Assembly: GCF_001509585.1 (NCBI RefSeq)
Contig: NZ_LNCI01000004.1
Location: 434,001 to 498,000, forward strand
Direction of reading: 5' to 3'
Length of the DNA: 64,000 bases
Source of the DNA: Tropicimonas marinistellae
Lineage (GTDB): Bacteria > Pseudomonadota > Alphaproteobacteria > Rhodobacterales > Rhodobacteraceae
The notes under the pieces were generated by a model. The model did not search any database, was not told where the DNA came from, and worked only from the letters and a program-made list of their open reading frames with translations. Position numbers and translations under genes: made by a program. This document shows, piece after piece, positions 48,020-56,257 of this stretch (positions are counted from its first letter, which is position 1; the number at the start of each line of letters is the position of its first letter).

Positions 48020-48736
48020 TCAGGCTCCTTTGACGTCGGAGGCGAAGCGGGCGGCGTTTTCTTTCACGAAGGCGGCGGCGTCGGCGGTCTCATCCCAGAA
48101 TTGCGGCTGCGCCTTGGGGATAGTGAGCGCCCTTTGCACGGCCGGGCGGGCGTCGATCCGGTCGAACCAAGCGTTGAGATGGGGCAGACCCTCGACGGAG
48201 ACATGCGCCCAGGGATAGGCCCGCGCCCAGGGGTAGATCATCATGTCGGCGATGGAGTAGTCGCCCACGATGTAGTCGCGGCCTTCGAGACGTGTGTTCA
48301 GCACCTCCATCAACCGGCGGCTCTCGTCCACGTAGCGCTTGATGGAAAACGGCTCTTCGTGGCCGTTGGGCGCGGCGATGCGCTGGAAATACATCGCCTG
48401 CCCCATCATCGGCCCGACATGGCCAACCTGGAAGAACAGCCATTGCAGGGTTTCCGACCGGGCCACCGGGTCGTCCGACAGAAACTTCCCGTACTTCTCT
48501 GCCAGATGCCACAAGATCGCGCCGGACTCGAAGATCGCCCGGTCCTCGGACCGATCCACGATGGTCGGGATCTTCGCATTCGGGTTGAGCTTCACATAAT
48601 CGGGCGTCTTCTGCTCCTGCTTCGAGAAGTCGATGAAGGTCAGGTCATAGGGCACGCCGGCTTCTTCAAGGAAGATGACCGGTTTGTAGCCGTTCATCGT
48701 GGCGGCGGTGTAGAGATGAATATCAGGCTGCGGCAT
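48020..48736 (-). CDS. Glutathione S-transferase (YfcG/Ure2-like)
   Basis: A 238-residue GST. The N-terminal thioredoxin fold has HLYTAATMNGYKPVIFLEEAG (Asn in the NGYK motif as in YfcG/Nu-class), then NPNAKIPTIVD with the cis-Pro and ESGAILWHLAEKYG for glutathione binding; the all-helical C-terminal domain contains GDYSIADMMIYPW. Such enzymes have disulfide reductase and conjugating activity. It overlaps the mdaB gene by 14 bases and precedes the CMD pseudogene by three bases, in one operon. Confidence 0.9.
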   Translation of the reverse strand: MPQPDIHLYTAATMNGYKPVIFLEEAGVPYDLTFIDFSKQEQKTPDYVKLNPNAKIPTIVDRSEDRAIFESGAILWHLAEKYGKFLSDDPVARSETLQWLFFQVGHVGPMMGQAMYFQRIAAPNGHEEPFSIKRYVDESRRLMEVLNTRLEGRDYIVGDYSIADMMIYPWARAYPWAHVSVEGLPHLNAWFDRIDARPAVQRALTIPKAQPQFWDETADAAAFVKENAARFASDVKGA

Positions 48737-49331
48737 GGCGCGCCTCGGCGAAGACGTTGGCCAGATGCACGTCGAACCGGGAGAGGTCGGCCTCGATCTG
48801 TGGGTTCTTCATCACGTCGAACGCGGCGAAGGTGGGCAGCGGTTCCATTGCGAGGAAACGCGCGTTCAGGTGCATTGGGCGCAACAGATCATCGACGGAC
48901 GCGCCGTGGAAAAACGGCTCGGAGGCGTCGTCGAAGGCCTCTTTCGGCGCATTGAACGTTACCGAGAGCATGTACTTGGTGCCCTTGAGCGCACCGCCCA
49001 TGCCGTAGTTCGCCTTGGGCGCCTCGGGGCTGCGGCCGTCGCCGGAGGCTAGCCGCCCATCCATCCCGGCGGTGTAGACATCGTCCATGTATTTCTTGAA
49101 GGACCAAGGCGCGCCCATCCAGTTTACCGGGAATTGCATGATGACGGTGTCGGCCCATTGGTGGCTTTCGACCTCCGTTTCGGCGTCATAGCCATCGGCG
49201 ACTTTCGTGACGCGGACCTCGTGGCCAAGATCTTCGAGGTAGCTTTTTGCCCGCTCGACGAATGTCGCGTTCAGGCGGCCTTCGGCGAAGGGATAGGGCT
49301 GATGTCCGTTGAGGATGAGGATCTTGCTCAA
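48723..49331 (-). CDS. mdaB: NAD(P)H quinone oxidoreductase MdaB-like
   Basis: A 202-residue flavodoxin-fold reductase close to MdaB: ILILNGHQPYPFAEGRLN, WADTVIMQFPVNWMGAPWSFKKYMDDVY, GTKYMLSVTFNAPKEAF and FLAMEPLPTFAAFDV. It performs two-electron reduction of quinones, avoiding radicals. TTG at 49331 preceded by AAAGGA gives MSKILILNG, as in E. coli; a GTG at 49358 would add nine non-family residues. It heads the leftward operon and is divergent from the HxlR gene, 131 bp away. Confidence 0.88.
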   Translation of the reverse strand: MSKILILNGHQPYPFAEGRLNATFVERAKSYLEDLGHEVRVTKVADGYDAETEVESHQWADTVIMQFPVNWMGAPWSFKKYMDDVYTAGMDGRLASGDGRSPEAPKANYGMGGALKGTKYMLSVTFNAPKEAFDDASEPFFHGASVDDLLRPMHLNARFLAMEPLPTFAAFDVMKNPQIEADLSRFDVHLANVFAEARHAAA

Positions 49332-49416
49332 GGGTCTGTTCCTTTGTCTCGCTTCCACCGCCGCTTGACACAGGGCGGGCTGGGGGAGAAATTGTGTTCC
49401 CAGAAAACGGAAATCA

Positions 49417-49437
49417 ACCAGTATACTTTTGGTAACC
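49417..49437. promoter_or_regulatory. Candidate HxlR operator between mdaB and the HxlR gene
   Basis: ACCA (49417-49420) and TGGT (49430-49433) flank GTATACTTT, and GTATAC and GGTAAC form an imperfect inverted pair around TTTT. The stretch is AT-rich in a GC-rich region and lies 26-46 bp before the HxlR start and about 86 bp before the mdaB start. HxlR proteins usually bind such TAC-rich imperfect dyads at their own divergent promoters. Confidence 0.5.
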
Positions 49438-49462
49438 TATATCTGCGCATTGGAGGATCGGC

Positions 49463-49834
49463 ATGCGCGCACGCGTTGACGAGGACGAAAGCGGGCGGCG
49501 GCAGGTACATGACGCCTGTTTCGAACCATGCGCAATCGAGCGCGGGATGCGGATCATTGGTGGAAAATGGACCGGCTCGATCCTGTGGCATCTGAAGGAT
49601 GGGCCGGTGCGGTTCAACGACCTCTCCCGCATGATCGGTGGCGCCAGCAAGAAGATGATCACCGAACGCCTGCGGCAACTGGAGGCGCAAGGGCTGGTGC
49701 GGCGCGAGGTGCTCGACACGTCGCCGGTCTCCGTCCACTACGAAATCACGGACTTCGGCCGCACCGCGCTCGGCGTTCTCGATCAGTTGCGCAAGTGGAG
49801 CGAAGGGCTGCCGGAAGGCTTCACCGATGCCTGA
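49463..49834 (+). CDS. HxlR-family redox/electrophile-sensing regulator
   Basis: A 123-residue winged-helix protein. The HxlR domain is clear: DACFEPCAIERGMRIIGGKWTGSILWHLKDGPVRFNDLSRMIGGASKKMITERLRQLEAQGLV. Two cysteines, C19 and C23, precede the first helix; in YodB, HypR and QsrR a Cys at this place senses quinones or disulfide stress. It is divergent from mdaB and overlaps the downstream DehI-like gene by eight bases. It probably represses both directions until oxidised or alkylated. Confidence 0.9.
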   Translation: MRARVDEDESGRRQVHDACFEPCAIERGMRIIGGKWTGSILWHLKDGPVRFNDLSRMIGGASKKMITERLRQLEAQGLVRREVLDTSPVSVHYEITDFGRTALGVLDQLRKWSEGLPEGFTDA

Positions 49835-50708
49835 CCTTGTTCGGATGAAACCGGAGCCGATTCCGGAGATCCATCCGGTGCCGGAATATGAAGCCGAGGG
49901 CGATCTGGCGGATGTCTATGCGCGGACCAAGGAGGGTTTGGGCGTACCCTGGATGGGCGTCGTGACCATGGCCTTCGCCCATTACCCGACCTTCTACGCG
50001 AGGCTTTGGTCGGGACTGGAACCCATCTTGTCGACCGAAGCATTTGCACGGGCCTGCCTGTCTCTGCGCGCCATCGCCGAACGCGAAGCCGAGCGCCTCG
50101 CCCCCGCGCCCCTCGTGCCACGGCTGAAGGACATGGGCTACGATCCGCGCGAAATGGACGACATTCGATCCTGCAACGAGGTATTCTCGGCCGGCAACAT
50201 GCCCTACGTGCTGATCGCAACCCTGGCCCGGATCCTGTTGGAAGGGCAGAGCTGGTCTGGAAACCAGTCAATTGAGCCGCGGCGCGACGTGCCCGAAGTC
50301 ATGCCCCGACCAGCCTTGATCGAAGCGCACCACGCCGATCCAACGATAGCCGCACTCTATGCCGATATCCGCGAGACGCTTGGACTTCCGTTCGTGAACA
50401 CCGACTACCGCGCGTTTGCGCGCTGGCCGAGCTACTTCGCCATTGGCTGGTCGGACCTCAAGGCGGTCATCTCGAGTCCGGCCTACGATTCCGCGGTGGA
50501 GCGGGTGCACGACGCGGCCGTGGATCTGGCCCGGACTTTGCCGAACGCCACCGGGCTGACACCAGAGGATCTGTCCGCAGCCGCCTCACGGGATGGCGCG
50601 CCCGGAGAGGTCCTGGCGGTTGTGCGGTTGTTCCAGTGGCTGTTGCCGGGTTTGATCACCAACGTGGCCTTTCTTCGTCACCAACTTCGGGGCGATTGGT
50701 CGGGATAG
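49827..50708 (+). CDS. DehI-like (group I haloacid dehalogenase family) protein
   Basis: A 293-residue all-helical protein resembling 2-haloacid dehalogenase DehI: two pseudo-repeats each with an ARTKEGLGVPWM / ADIRETLGLPFV motif, and NTDYRAFARWPSYFAIGWSDL, in which D193 matches the position of the DehI catalytic Asp (SDFQALANWP from memory). It may hydrolyse halogenated carboxylates or act on another electrophile. It is coupled to the HxlR gene, so it belongs to the electrophile response rather than to a dedicated haloacid pathway; no haloacid permease is adjacent. Family fairly sure, substrate not. Confidence 0.75.
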   Translation: MPDLVRMKPEPIPEIHPVPEYEAEGDLADVYARTKEGLGVPWMGVVTMAFAHYPTFYARLWSGLEPILSTEAFARACLSLRAIAEREAERLAPAPLVPRLKDMGYDPREMDDIRSCNEVFSAGNMPYVLIATLARILLEGQSWSGNQSIEPRRDVPEVMPRPALIEAHHADPTIAALYADIRETLGLPFVNTDYRAFARWPSYFAIGWSDLKAVISSPAYDSAVERVHDAAVDLARTLPNATGLTPEDLSAAASRDGAPGEVLAVVRLFQWLLPGLITNVAFLRHQLRGDWSG

Positions 50709-50719
50709 GTCTGGGCCGC

Positions 50720-50736
50720 GGCCCGGGTCGCGGGCC
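50720..50736. terminator. Short GC hairpin between convergent DehI-like and dctM genes
   Basis: GGCCCG and CGGGCC pair around a GGTCG loop, 11 bases after the DehI-like stop. No T-run. A weak candidate terminator in a 186-bp convergent gap. Confidence 0.3.
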
Positions 50737-50894
50737 CGTCTGCGCTCCGCGTCGGGTCCGGCAGGACGCAACTGACCCGCGGCCTCATCGGCGATCTGGA
50801 CTCGGATGGCGTTGTGAAGATCCAAGGTCGGCCGATCCGGCACCGCAATCGTTTGTTTCACGACGGGAATAGCGGCAGTGTCAACCCATTGAAA

Positions 50895-52175
50895 CTACTC
50901 TGCCTTCAGCAATCGCAATGGCAATTCGGTGATCCACGGGACATAGGTGATGACCATCAGGCAAGCCACAAGCACTGCGACGAGTGGCAAAAGGTGGCGC
51001 ACCATGCGCTCGATCCCGATCTTCGCAACTGCGCAAGCGGCAAAGAGGTTCACCCCGAAGGGCGGTGTGATCATTCCCAGTGCAAGGTTGGTGATCATCA
51101 CAAGGCCGAAATGCACCGGGCTGATCCCGTAGGTAACGGCGACCGGTGCAAGGATCGGCGCGATGACCACGATGGAGGCCGACGTCTCCACGAACATCCC
51201 GATCACGAAAAGCAGGGCGTTCACGGCCAGCAGGAAGGTGAACCAATTGTCGAATGTGCCGACAATCCAGTTACCAATGTCAGCCGGGATCCCGGCACGT
51301 GTGACGACGAAGGAGAACAAACCCGCCATCGAGATGATGAAGAAGATGATCGACGAGGAGACTGCGGAGCGGCGGACGACGTCGACCAACCCTCTCAGGG
51401 AGAGCTCTCGGTAGATCAGGACGCTGACCAGGAGCGCGTAGGCCACGGCGATCACAGAGGCCTCGGTGGGGGTGAACACGCCGCCGTAGATACCGCCCAG
51501 AACGATCGCCGGCATCAGAAGCGCGAGCGAGGCGCGGACGAAGCTTCGGAACAGGGGTTTGCGCTCGGAGGCGGCTATGCCGCCGTGATCTGTCAATCGG
51601 CTCCAAAGACCCACGTAGACGATCAGCGCGGTCGCCACGAGAAGACCGGGTCCGATGCCGGCGATGAAGAGGTCTCCCACGGGCGCCGCCGCGGCTACGC
51701 CGTAGAGGATCATCGGAATCGATGGGGGGATGAGAACGCCGAGTTCGGCTGAGGTCGCCTGCAGCGAGGCCGCAAACCCGATCGGATAGTTCTGGCGGAC
51801 CATTGCGGGAATGAGGATTGCGCCAATGGCGTAGGTCGTCGCCACGCTCGATCCGGAGACGGCCGCGAAGATCATGCAGACCACGATCACGGACATCGGC
51901 AACCCACCCCGAGTACCGCCGAGGAGACTGTCGACAAGATCAACGATGCGTGCCGACATTCCACCGGCGGCCATGATGTTACCGGCCAGAATGAAAAAGG
52001 GGATCGCGGCCAGAGGGAACTTGTCGAGCGCGATAAAGGCCTGTTGCGGTACGACGATCAGCGGCAGACCGGAATAGACCGTCGTGCCGACCAGCCCGGC
52101 CAGACCGATGGCGACAGCGACGGGGACTGCGAGAATCAGCAGCACAACCATCACGAGGATCATCGTGGCGAGCAC
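50895..52175 (-). CDS. TRAP transporter large permease (DctM type)
   Basis: A 426-residue membrane protein with about twelve helices. Typical TRAP-M motifs are IPFFILAGNIMAAGGMSARIVDL, IFAAVSGSSVATTYAIG, LGVLIPPSIPMILYG and NLALGMITPPFGVNLF. It is the sodium-driven transport subunit. Order on the reverse strand is dctP, dctQ, dctM, tightly spaced (12 bases from the dctQ stop to its ATG), downstream of an enolase-superfamily gene. Confidence 0.93.
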   Translation of the reverse strand: MLATMILVMVVLLILAVPVAVAIGLAGLVGTTVYSGLPLIVVPQQAFIALDKFPLAAIPFFILAGNIMAAGGMSARIVDLVDSLLGGTRGGLPMSVIVVCMIFAAVSGSSVATTYAIGAILIPAMVRQNYPIGFAASLQATSAELGVLIPPSIPMILYGVAAAAPVGDLFIAGIGPGLLVATALIVYVGLWSRLTDHGGIAASERKPLFRSFVRASLALLMPAIVLGGIYGGVFTPTEASVIAVAYALLVSVLIYRELSLRGLVDVVRRSAVSSSIIFFIISMAGLFSFVVTRAGIPADIGNWIVGTFDNWFTFLLAVNALLFVIGMFVETSASIVVIAPILAPVAVTYGISPVHFGLVMITNLALGMITPPFGVNLFAACAVAKIGIERMVRHLLPLVAVLVACLMVITYVPWITELPLRLLKAE

Positions 52176-52187
52176 GTACCTACTCCT

Positions 52188-52706
52188 TCACCTTGCGCTG
52201 TCCGGTGTGTCCACATCGGCAATGGGTGGGTCTACGAGGTTGCCGATGAGCGCGACGATGGAAATGGCGGACCCGATTGGCAGTGCCGCGTAGGCATAGC
52301 TGGCAGGAATGTTGAGGCCTGCCACGTTCTGGAAACGTACCCGCCAGCACAGCTCGATCCCGTACCAGACGAGAATTGCCAAGAGCGCGAAGATGGAGAC
52401 CGTTCCGGCGACCCGGATGGCACGATGAGCCGCGCCACGGGTTGTGCGAAGCATGATGTCGACGGAGATCAGCGTGCCCGCCCGCATGGCACCGGCCAGG
52501 GCCAGATAGGCCATCCATATGAGCGTTGCCTGGATCAGCGGCTCCGACCACGATGCTGGCCGGAACAGGACGAAGCGCGCGAGCACCTGGTAAAACCCGA
52601 CGGCAACCGCCAGCACCAGGAGCATGCTGCCGAGTGCGACCGCGGCGCGGGTGAGGAACCGCTCGACCGCAAGTGCGGCCGAGCCAATCCGTTCGAGTTT
52701 CGTCAT
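52188..52706 (-). CDS. TRAP transporter small permease (DctQ type)
   Basis: A 172-residue protein with four helices, including the family segment FRPASWSEPLIQATLIWMAYLALAGAMRAGTLISVDI. It pairs with the large permease. Its ATG overlaps the dctP stop by four bases. Confidence 0.9.
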   Translation of the reverse strand: MTKLERIGSAALAVERFLTRAAVALGSMLLVLAVAVGFYQVLARFVLFRPASWSEPLIQATLIWMAYLALAGAMRAGTLISVDIMLRTTRGAAHRAIRVAGTVSIFALLAILVWYGIELCWRVRFQNVAGLNIPASYAYAALPIGSAISIVALIGNLVDPPIADVDTPDSAR

Positions 52707-53677
52707 TCCGTTCCCTGAATCGCGTTCAGACGATCTGCGCCGAACTCCGCGGCAAATCCTTCGAACAGCCCTGCAAGCGCGCTGCTGAAGGACGCGCTGT
52801 CGACGTCCATCACAACGGTCACCCCCTGCCCTTTCAGAGTCTCCAACCCATTCTCGATCGAGGCCTCGGCTTCCGCCCGGTTTCGGTCCATCGCGTTGAC
52901 AGCTGCCGCGCGGAAGACGTCCTTGTCTTCCTCCGAAATCCGGCCCCAGGTCGCCGGCGAGATCAACACGACGAGCGGCGTGAACGCATGATTGGTCATC
53001 GAGACGTAGGACTGAACCTCGCCGAAGCGGTTGTTCACGATTGCGCCGATTGGGTTCTCCTGACCGTCCACCACGCCCTGCTGAAGCGCCGTGTACACTT
53101 CCGGGATTGCCATGGGCGTGGGAAGTACGCCCAACTCGCTCCAGACGGCGATATGCATGTCATTCTGCTGCGTGCGGATCTTCAACCCCCTGGCGTCTTC
53201 AGCGTTGCTGACTGGCCGGACGCTGTTTGAAAGCTGACGAAATCCCATGCCACCGAATGCAAGTCCGACCAGCCCATGATCCGGCAACTCATCCAGCATC
53301 TCCTGCCCGATCGGGCCGTCAAGAACCGCTTCGGCGTGATCGAAATCCCGGAACAGGAAGGGAATGTCGAAGACCTTCATATCCGGGTAGAAATTCGCGA
53401 CGATCGACGTGGATGGAACCGCCATGTCGACGGTGCCGAGTTGCAGGCCCTCGATCACTTCCCGGTCGCCTCCGAGTGCGCCACCGCTTTGCACACGCAC
53501 GGCAATCCGCCCGTCGGTCTTCTCGGCAATCTCGTCCGCAAACTGGGTCATGGCAATTACCTCGGGCGCCTGCGCCCCGCCAACCAGCCCGACGTTCAGG
53601 GTCAGGTCCTGCGCGCCGGCGGAAAGTGTCGTCAGGCACAGTACGACTCCCGCAGCCCGAAACTTGGTTCTCAACAT
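52703..53677 (-). CDS. TRAP transporter substrate-binding protein (DctP type)
   Basis: A 324-residue periplasmic protein with a Sec signal (residues 1-22, ending SAGA). Family features: DGRIAVRVQSGGALGGDREVIEGLQLGTVDM, the R in LKIRTQQND that grips the ligand carboxylate, and VVDGQENPIGAIVNNRFGEVQSYVSMTNH. Ligands are usually acid sugars or other carboxylates, consistent with the adjacent enolase-superfamily enzyme. ATG at 53677 follows GGGAGGA. The open frame extends far upstream into the next gene but that part is antisense-like noise. Confidence 0.92.
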   Translation of the reverse strand: MLRTKFRAAGVVLCLTTLSAGAQDLTLNVGLVGGAQAPEVIAMTQFADEIAEKTDGRIAVRVQSGGALGGDREVIEGLQLGTVDMAVPSTSIVANFYPDMKVFDIPFLFRDFDHAEAVLDGPIGQEMLDELPDHGLVGLAFGGMGFRQLSNSVRPVSNAEDARGLKIRTQQNDMHIAVWSELGVLPTPMAIPEVYTALQQGVVDGQENPIGAIVNNRFGEVQSYVSMTNHAFTPLVVLISPATWGRISEEDKDVFRAAAVNAMDRNRAEAEASIENGLETLKGQGVTVVMDVDSASFSSALAGLFEGFAAEFGADRLNAIQGTE

Positions 53678-53715
53678 CCGTAGTCCTCCCTTGGATTGAA
53701 TCTCGGGTTCGTCGA

Positions 53716-54864
53716 TCATTCGAGCACCCAATGCCCGGTGACGAAGTCCGACAGTTTCTCGATGTCGATGGCGGTTCCGAGGCCGGGTTCCCCGGGAACG
53801 CTGATGGTGCCGTCTCGATCCGGCTCCGGAGAGATGATCCGATCCCGAAACGGGTTGTGGCTCATGTCGCATTCGAGTTGCGGGAGCCCCTGCCCCGCCG
53901 ACCCGGGGAAGGCCGCAGCGACTTGCATCGCGGCAAGGAAGTTCACCGGACCACCCCAAACGTGCGGGATAAGCGGAACGCCGAACGCCTCCGCAAGGCC
54001 AGCGATCAAAACCGTCTCGGATATGCCGCCGCAAAGGGCCACATCGGGCTGGATCACGTCCAGCGCCTGCATCGCAAGTGGGTCGCGGAAGGCTTGCACG
54101 CCGCAGAAGGATTCGCCGCCCGCCACACGCACAGACAGGGTTTCGGCCAACCTTCGGTAGGACGGCAAATCGTCGTGGCGAACGGGTTCCTCGATCCAGC
54201 TCAAACCGACGTCGGCCGTGCGCGACGCAAGGGCCTGGGTATCGCGGAGGTTGGACGCTTCGTTCAGATCGACCATCAACGCGACCTGAGGTCCGATCAG
54301 GTTTCTGACGCGACGGATCGCGCGCTCGTCCTCTTCCGGGCCAAGCCCGGCGCGGATCTTGACCGCCTTGAAACCCATGCCGAGATAGCCCTCGATCTCG
54401 ACCGCAAGTTCCCGGTATCGGTCCGGTCCTTCCGGCAGCAGCGGGCCACTGGCATAGGCCGTCAGTTCCGGTCGCACGGTTCCACCCAATAGCGCGCCAA
54501 TAGGCAGCCCGACCGCGTGACCGAACGCGTCCCACGCAGCGATATCCACCGCGCTGACGGCCATGACCGCCAGTCCGCGCCGATCCGGCACAACGCGTTG
54601 CATCATGGCCGCGTGGAGGGCGCGTGGCGCCGTGGCATCGGCGCCGAGAATCTCGGGGGCCAGAACCTTGCGAATGAATGCGCCGGCTGGTTCAGGAAAG
54701 GCCCAGGTTTCCCCCCAACCGGTCAACCCACCGAATGTTGTAATGCGAAGCAGCAGCACGGATCGACGTGTGAACGTTCTGAGCGCGTTGCCCATGGGCT
54801 CAGGCAGGTCGCAGCCGATCTCGAACCCTTCGACTCGCTGGATCCGATCGCCGCCTACCTTCAT
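53716..54864 (-). CDS. Mandelate racemase/muconate lactonizing enzyme-family (enolase superfamily) protein
   Basis: A 382-residue enzyme. N-terminal capping domain (1-130), then a barrel. Metal ligands are D199 (LMVDLNEA), E225 (WIEEP) and E251 (AGGES); general bases are K169 with R171 (FKAVKIRAG, a KxR variant of KxK) on one side and H301 (LIPHVWG) on the other. Such enzymes racemise or dehydrate carboxylate substrates, commonly sugar acids. The TRAP transporter downstream should import the substrate. Specificity cannot be assigned. Confidence 0.88.
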   Translation of the reverse strand: MKVGGDRIQRVEGFEIGCDLPEPMGNALRTFTRRSVLLLRITTFGGLTGWGETWAFPEPAGAFIRKVLAPEILGADATAPRALHAAMMQRVVPDRRGLAVMAVSAVDIAAWDAFGHAVGLPIGALLGGTVRPELTAYASGPLLPEGPDRYRELAVEIEGYLGMGFKAVKIRAGLGPEEDERAIRRVRNLIGPQVALMVDLNEASNLRDTQALASRTADVGLSWIEEPVRHDDLPSYRRLAETLSVRVAGGESFCGVQAFRDPLAMQALDVIQPDVALCGGISETVLIAGLAEAFGVPLIPHVWGGPVNFLAAMQVAAAFPGSAGQGLPQLECDMSHNPFRDRIISPEPDRDGTISVPGEPGLGTAIDIEKLSDFVTGHWVLE

Positions 54865-54944
54865 GCCGTTCCTCCCCCCTGTCCTTGCGAAGCAGGGTAT
54901 TGAATTGGCATTTCGTGGACAAATTGGAAGATTCTCAAAAATAG

Positions 54945-54963
54945 ATTGGTTTTTCTTATCAAT
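54945..54963. promoter_or_regulatory. LysR-type box ATTG-N11-CAAT upstream of the enolase-superfamily gene
   Basis: ATTG (54945-54948) and CAAT (54960-54963) flank 11 bases in an AT-rich gap, a T-N11-A LysR site. It is 81 bp before the start of the catabolic gene and 20 bp after the stop of the LysR gene that lies upstream on the same strand. Likely the activation site for the racemase-TRAP operon. Confidence 0.5.
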
Positions 54964-54982
54964 TAACGCCCGGGTGGGGGGG

Positions 54983-55891
54983 TCAGATCGGCTCCAGCAG
55001 GCGCAGGTCCTCCAGCACTTTCCGCGTGCCTGCCAAGATCGCCTCCGCCGCAGGATCGCGGTCCCCGGATATCTGCACAGCGCTGAGGTACGACTTCTCG
55101 ATCGCAGGACGGCAGTCTATGGCGACGAGCTTCCCTGCCTCGATCTGCGGCTCGATCAGCTTCGTCGGCAGGATACCGATGCCAAGGCCGGCTTCCACCA
55201 GATGCGCCACCACGCTGGGGACGGTATTGCAGCTTGAAATGTGCAAGGGTTCGAGACCCGCGGAGCCGAACCAGAGCATGGTTTGTTGCCAGTTGGGCGA
55301 TGGGCGCGGATTGACCAGGATGGTCTGGTGCAGAACGTCGGCCGGCCGGATCAACGGCGGCAGGCTGAGAGCGGGAGACGCCGCCCATGTGGCGGGCTGC
55401 ACGCCGAGCGGCACGATGCGAAGGCGGTGATCGTCGGGGGGATTGATCGCAATCGCGAGATCGAGCTCATGTTCGACAACGTCGCGCACCAATTCCGGAC
55501 TCGGCTCTATCTTGAGTTCGACGCGCAGGTCGGGGTGCGTTGCGGCGATGATCCGAAGGAGCGCGTGCAGCCCGGTCACCGCGAAGGACTCTGACACGCC
55601 CAACCGCACCTTCCCGCTGAGCTCCGCGGTATCGGCGCTGCCTTTCAGGCGGCCGACCTCGTCCAGAATCCTCTCCGCATATTCCAGAACCCCGGTACCG
55701 TCTTGAGAAAGTCGCAGGCCGCGCCCGCTCTTCTCGAAAAGCCGCACCCCAAGGTTCTCTTCGAGGTCTCGCAGACGCAACGACACACTTGGCTGTGCGA
55801 GGTTGAGATGACGCGAAGCCTCACGCACGGTTCCAAGTCGGCACACGGCAACAAAGGCTTCGAGTTGGGCGAGCGTGATACGCATGGACAT
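54983..55891 (-). CDS. LysR-family regulator of the TRAP/enolase-superfamily operon
   Basis: A 302-residue LysR protein. HTH at residues 4-64 (CRLGTVREASRHLNLAQPSVSLRLRDLEENLG), effector domain from 90 on (GKVRLGVSESFAVTGL). It is upstream of, and on the same strand as, the racemase gene. The start may be ATG at 55885 (MRITLAQLEAF), two codons in. The inducer is probably the TRAP substrate. Confidence 0.88.
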   Translation of the reverse strand: MSMRITLAQLEAFVAVCRLGTVREASRHLNLAQPSVSLRLRDLEENLGVRLFEKSGRGLRLSQDGTGVLEYAERILDEVGRLKGSADTAELSGKVRLGVSESFAVTGLHALLRIIAATHPDLRVELKIEPSPELVRDVVEHELDLAIAINPPDDHRLRIVPLGVQPATWAASPALSLPPLIRPADVLHQTILVNPRPSPNWQQTMLWFGSAGLEPLHISSCNTVPSVVAHLVEAGLGIGILPTKLIEPQIEAGKLVAIDCRPAIEKSYLSAVQISGDRDPAAEAILAGTRKVLEDLRLLEPI

Positions 55892-56257
55892 TCGATAAGC
55901 GGGTTCTGGTTCGATGGTGCGTCCCGGATTGGTGCCCGGACCTGCCCTGCCAGCATGGTCGGGATTCAGTCATAGTGCATGGATGGGCGCAGAGCTACGG
56001 CTGGTTTGGCGAGGACCGAAAACTTCGCCTGTCGGGGGCAAAACAGCCCCATGGCCGCGATCTCGACCGACATCCGGTCAAAGCGAGATGGCAAAAACGG
56101 AGAGGCGGCCAGCGGTGCGCTTGTCGTCTGGCTAGGGTTGGCGAAGAGCGTCCGAAAGCAGGCACGGCTGCCGCAACAGGGCAATGGGAGCCCGAAGGAT
56201 GGCGGTCTGGGCCTCCGGATGGAGCCATCGCGCAATCTCAGGAACATGTCCCGCCCA
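55892..56257. other. 366-bp intergenic region between LysR and histidine kinase genes
   Basis: No gene recognised. It holds the promoter of the leftward LysR gene and the 3' end of the two-component operon. CTGTCGGGGGCAAAACAGCCCC near 56028-56049 forms a short stem only. Nothing else stands out. Confidence 0.35.

Noticed and set aside
56028-56049. GGGGGC-AAAA-CAGCCCC-like stem as a terminator after the kinase operon
   Set aside because: It is more than 200 bp from the kinase stop, the stem is short and imperfect, and no T-run follows.
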